From Micromonospora sp. WMMD1128 (lineage in GTDB: Bacteria > Actinomycetota > Actinomycetes > Mycobacteriales > Micromonosporaceae): a stretch of 64,000 nucleotides of DNA. Position numbers and translations under genes: made by a program. This document shows positions 61,808 through 64,000 of this stretch, one piece after another. The notes below the pieces were generated by a model. That model did not search any database. It was given only the letters and a program-made list of their open reading frames with translations, and was not told the DNA's origin. How positions within the stretch are numbered: the stretch's first letter is position 1; each line of letters starts with the position of its first letter. The stretch is from contig NZ_CP114902.1 of assembly GCF_027497235.1 (NCBI RefSeq), positions 2,741,501 to 2,805,500 on the forward strand, given 5' to 3'.

Positions 61808-62614
61808 GTGCGCAGACGTACGGCAGCGGTCCTGGTCGTGGTGGTCGCGGCCCTCGCCGCCGCCTGCCAGCGACCGGCGCCGCGACCGGCGCCCACGCCG
61901 ACCCCGACCGGCCCCCGCGCCCCGGCGGACGTCGTCGACCTGGCCACCGTCGACCCGAGCATCCGCACCGACATCAGGTACGCCACCGCGCACAACTTCG
62001 TCGGCCGGCCGATCGACGGCTACCCGGAGCCGCTCTGCCTGCTCACCCGTCGGGCCGCCGAGGCGCTGCACCGGGTGCAGGCCGCCGCGCTCGCCCGGGG
62101 CCGCAGCCTGAAGGTGTACGACTGCTACCGCCCACAGCGGGCGGTGGACGAGTTCGTCGCCTGGGCGAAGCGCCCCGACGAGCAGCAGATGAAGGCGGAG
62201 TTCTATCCCGACCTGCCGAAGGACCGGCTCTTCGCCGACGGCTACCTCGGCGCGCCCACGGCGCACAGCCGGGCCAGCACGCTCGACCTGACGCTCGTCC
62301 CGGTGCCCACCCCCGGGCAACCCGACTACACCCCCGGCCAGCCCCTGCGGCCCTGCACCGCCCCGGCCGGCGACCGTTTCGCCGACGACTCGGTCGACAT
62401 GGGCACCGGCTTCGACTGCTTCGATCCCCGGGCGCACACCGCCGACGTACGGGTCATCGGCGCCGCCCGCGCGAACCGCGAGCTGCTCCGGGAGTTGATG
62501 ACCGGGGAGGGGTTCGAGAACTACCCGCGCGAGTGGTGGCACTACCGGTACGTGGACGAGCCGTACCCGGACACCTGGTTCGACTTCCCGGTGGCCCGCT
62601 CGTCGTTGCGGTGA
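61808..62614 (+). CDS. D-Ala-D-Ala dipeptidase, VanX-like lipoprotein
   Basis: A 268-residue exported protein. The signal ends in a lipobox (ALAAAC), then a Pro/Thr linker, then an M15D dipeptidase domain. The zinc and catalytic residues of VanX are present: KVYDCYRPQRAV, AHSRASTLDLTL (His and Asp ligands), and EWWHYRY (catalytic Glu, His ligand). Classic VanX is cytosolic and lacks a lipid anchor, and no vanH or vanA neighbours exist. It more likely recycles D-Ala-D-Ala or trims cell-wall peptides outside the membrane than gives glycopeptide resistance. Confidence 0.88.
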   Translation: MRRRTAAVLVVVVAALAAACQRPAPRPAPTPTPTGPRAPADVVDLATVDPSIRTDIRYATAHNFVGRPIDGYPEPLCLLTRRAAEALHRVQAAALARGRSLKVYDCYRPQRAVDEFVAWAKRPDEQQMKAEFYPDLPKDRLFADGYLGAPTAHSRASTLDLTLVPVPTPGQPDYTPGQPLRPCTAPAGDRFADDSVDMGTGFDCFDPRAHTADVRVIGAARANRELLRELMTGEGFENYPREWWHYRYVDEPYPDTWFDFPVARSSLR

Positions 62615-62667
62615 CGGGGGTAACCTCATGATCCACACCGGTCGGACGGCAGGTGACCGCCACCCCG

Positions 62668-62702
62668 CGCGGGTGTCGGGCGCCCGGTGACCGACACCCG
62701 CG
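62668..62702 (+). terminator. hairpin between dipeptidase and DinB genes
   Basis: 12-bp perfect arms, 62668-62679 and 62691-62702, with an 11-base loop. The right arm stops just before the DinB ribosome site, so it could terminate the upstream transcript or affect translation start. Confidence 0.5.
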
Positions 62703-62715
62703 CGGAAGGATGCCT

Positions 62716-63222
62716 GTGGAGACCGAACGGATCGGCCCGCCGCTGCTGGCCGGCGAGCGGGAGACGCTGCGCGCGTTCCTCGACTTCCACCGGGCCACGC
62801 TGGCCCTCAAGTGCGAGGGCCTGACCGACGAGCAGTTGCGCCGGCAGTCCTCGCCGCCGTCGACGCTGTCCCTGCTCGGCCTGGTCCGGCACATGGCGGA
62901 GGTGGAACGCACCTGGTTCCGGCGCGTCATCAACGCCGAGGACATCCCGCTGGTCTGGTCCGACACCGGTGACTTCCAGGCCGCGTACGACGCGGCCGAC
63001 GCCGACCGCGCGGAGGCGTTCGAGGCGTGGCGACGGGAGGTCGAGCACGCCCGGCGGATCGAGCGGGCGGCCGAGTCGCTCGACGTGACCGGCCACCAGG
63101 CCCGCTGGGGCGAGGACGTCTCGCTGCGCCTGGTGATGGTGCACATGCTGCACGAGTACGCCCGGCACAACGGCCACGCCGACCTCCTCCGCGAGGCCCT
63201 CGACGGCACCGTCGGGGTGTAA
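62716..63222 (+). CDS. DinB/DUF664 family protein
   Basis: A 168-residue four-helix DinB-fold protein. It has LLGLVRHMAEVERTWF (metal His near residue 61) and VHMLHEYARHNGHADLL, giving the other two His of the usual three-His metal site. Related actinobacterial proteins include thiol-dependent (mycothiol or bacillithiol) S-transferases, but the substrate here is unknown. A GGAAGG lies six bases before the GTG at 62716; the ATG at 62710 would leave no spacing. The stop TAA starts the palindromic element that follows. Confidence 0.82.
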   Translation: METERIGPPLLAGERETLRAFLDFHRATLALKCEGLTDEQLRRQSSPPSTLSLLGLVRHMAEVERTWFRRVINAEDIPLVWSDTGDFQAAYDAADADRAEAFEAWRREVEHARRIERAAESLDVTGHQARWGEDVSLRLVMVHMLHEYARHNGHADLLREALDGTVGV

Positions 63223-63272
63223 GGCGGGGGCCCCGGTTAACGCCTGCGGTAGAAGAGGGGCCCCCTTTTAAC
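63219..63272 (+). repeat. dispersed GGGGGCCCC/TTAAC palindromic element, copy 4
   Basis: GTAAGGCGGGGGCCCC, GGTTAACGCCTGCGGTAGA, then AGAGGGGCCCCC and TTTTAAC: the layout of copies 1 and 2. As in copy 3, the TAA stop of the upstream gene lies in the first bases of the element. Confidence 0.75.
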
Positions 63273-63385
63273 ATGTCGATCATGGACGCGTGGGACCGAG
63301 GTCCCGCGCGCCGGGTCCTCCGGCCCTGCCACCCGCCCGCTCCGGCGAGAAGCGTGGGGGTTGACAAACGGCGTGAGGAGGAGCC

Positions 63386-64000
63386 ATGAAGGCTCTCGTG
63401 TACGGCGGTCCGGGCGAGAAGTCCTGGTCCGAGATCGCGGATCCCACCATCGCCGGCCCCCGGGACGCGATTGTCCGGGTCGACGCGGCCACCATCTGCG
63501 GGACCGATCTGCACATCCTCGGCGGGGACGTGCCCGAGGTCCAGCCGGGCCGGGTGCTCGGCCACGAGGCGGTCGGCACGGTCGTGGCGGTCGGTGACGG
63601 GGTCGCCAACCTCGTCCCGGGCGATCGGGTCCTCGCCTCCTGCATCTCCGCGTGCGGCGTGTGCCGTTACTGCCGGGACGGCGTGTACGGGCAGTGCCTC
63701 GGCGGCGGCGGATGGATTCTCGGGCACACCGTCGACGGCGTGCAGGCCGAGTACGCCCGGATCCCGTTCGCCGACCTGTCCACGTACCGCCTGCCGGAGA
63801 GCGTCTCCGACGAGGCGGCCGTGCTGCTGGCCGACATCCTGCCCACCGCGTACGAGGTCGGCGTGCTCAACGGCGGGGTGCGCCCCGGCGACACCGTCGT
63901 GGTGGTCGGCGCCGGCCCGATCGGCCTGGCCGCGATCCAGACCGCCCGGCTCTTCTCGCCGACCCACGTGGTCGCCGTGGACAAGGCGCAGAGCCGGCTC
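63386..64000 (+). CDS. zinc-dependent alcohol dehydrogenase, 3' truncated by the window
   Basis: The first 205 residues of an MDR-family zinc alcohol dehydrogenase. Catalytic zinc ligands are Cys in ATICGTDLH and the His/Glu of LGHEAVG; structural zinc Cys are in ISACGVCRYCRDGVYGQC. The NAD(P) motif VVVGAGPIGL begins the cofactor domain at about 173. GAGGAGGAG lies just before the ATG at 63386. The tetrameric Adh types acting on secondary alcohols fit best, but the substrate is not certain. The gene continues past the right edge. Confidence 0.92.
   Translation, partial: MKALVYGGPGEKSWSEIADPTIAGPRDAIVRVDAATICGTDLHILGGDVPEVQPGRVLGHEAVGTVVAVGDGVANLVPGDRVLASCISACGVCRYCRDGVYGQCLGGGGWILGHTVDGVQAEYARIPFADLSTYRLPESVSDEAAVLLADILPTAYEVGVLNGGVRPGDTVVVVGAGPIGLAAIQTARLFSPTHVVAVDKAQSRL

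Overview
The window is chromosomal DNA from a very GC-rich actinomycete. Gene content and style (an Lsr2 nucleoid protein, a bkd operon with an Lrp-type regulator, ergothioneine genes, LPXTG-type anchoring, GTG starts, GTGA/ATGA overlaps, leaderless starts) point to the Micromonosporaceae, most likely Micromonospora or a close relative. This assignment is inferred from content, not from a database search. No rRNA, tRNA, CRISPR array, transposase or phage gene was seen. Almost all of the sequence is coding; only two gene-free stretches exceed 300 bp.

Layout. 0-3.4 kb: a tightly packed trio (alpha/beta hydrolase, hydroxymandelate-oxidase-like enzyme, HpgT-like aminotransferase) that looks like the end of a hydroxyphenylglycine or phenylglycine pathway continuing to the left. 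3.5-9.7 kb: housekeeping genes, with glyA under a ZTP riboswitch, a hemerythrin, NnrD, a phosphatase and a stand-alone LigD-type polymerase. 9.2-13.6 kb: an Lrp-type regulator divergent from the branched-chain keto acid dehydrogenase operon. 13.9-19.8 kb: L,D-transpeptidase, STAS protein, FKBP, DoxX protein, a DICT/GGDEF-like protein with an orphan metal-chelate receptor, and a gene broken by a frameshift. 20-26.9 kb: a secreted Asn/Gly-rich protein, Lsr2, Lon behind a HAIR-like operator, a DEAD-box helicase and a 2H phosphoesterase. 27-31.4 kb: an M15-like zinc protein paired with an asparagine synthase, an Ntn hydrolase and an HD protein. 31.5-39.1 kb: LVIVD and DUF305 proteins divergent around a CRP-type site, a two-component system, a Ser/Thr kinase, an ECF sigma factor and its probable membrane partner. 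39.2-43.6 kb: egtABCD. 43.6-46 kb: a Mn-type exporter behind a yybP-ykoY riboswitch, and NhaA.

46.2-62.6 kb is an envelope region: a FlaA1-type sugar dehydratase, a tyrosine autokinase with a convergent overlapping tyrosine phosphatase, a glycosyltransferase, a DUF4012 membrane protein, an LPVTG-anchored surface protein, two DacA-type carboxypeptidases flanking a GT28-like glycosyltransferase and a polysaccharide deacetylase, a LacI regulator with an acetyl-esterase, and a VanX-like dipeptidase lipoprotein. The right edge has a DinB protein and a truncated zinc alcohol dehydrogenase.

Non-coding signals are unusually readable: two riboswitches, a HAIR-like site, a CRP-type palindrome about 42 bp from each of two divergent -10 boxes, many leaderless promoters, and a family of GGGGGCCCC/TTAAC palindromic elements at four gene ends. 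No wholly new system could be demonstrated. The best candidates for follow-up are the envelope region, the M15-like/AsnB pair and the dispersed palindromic element.
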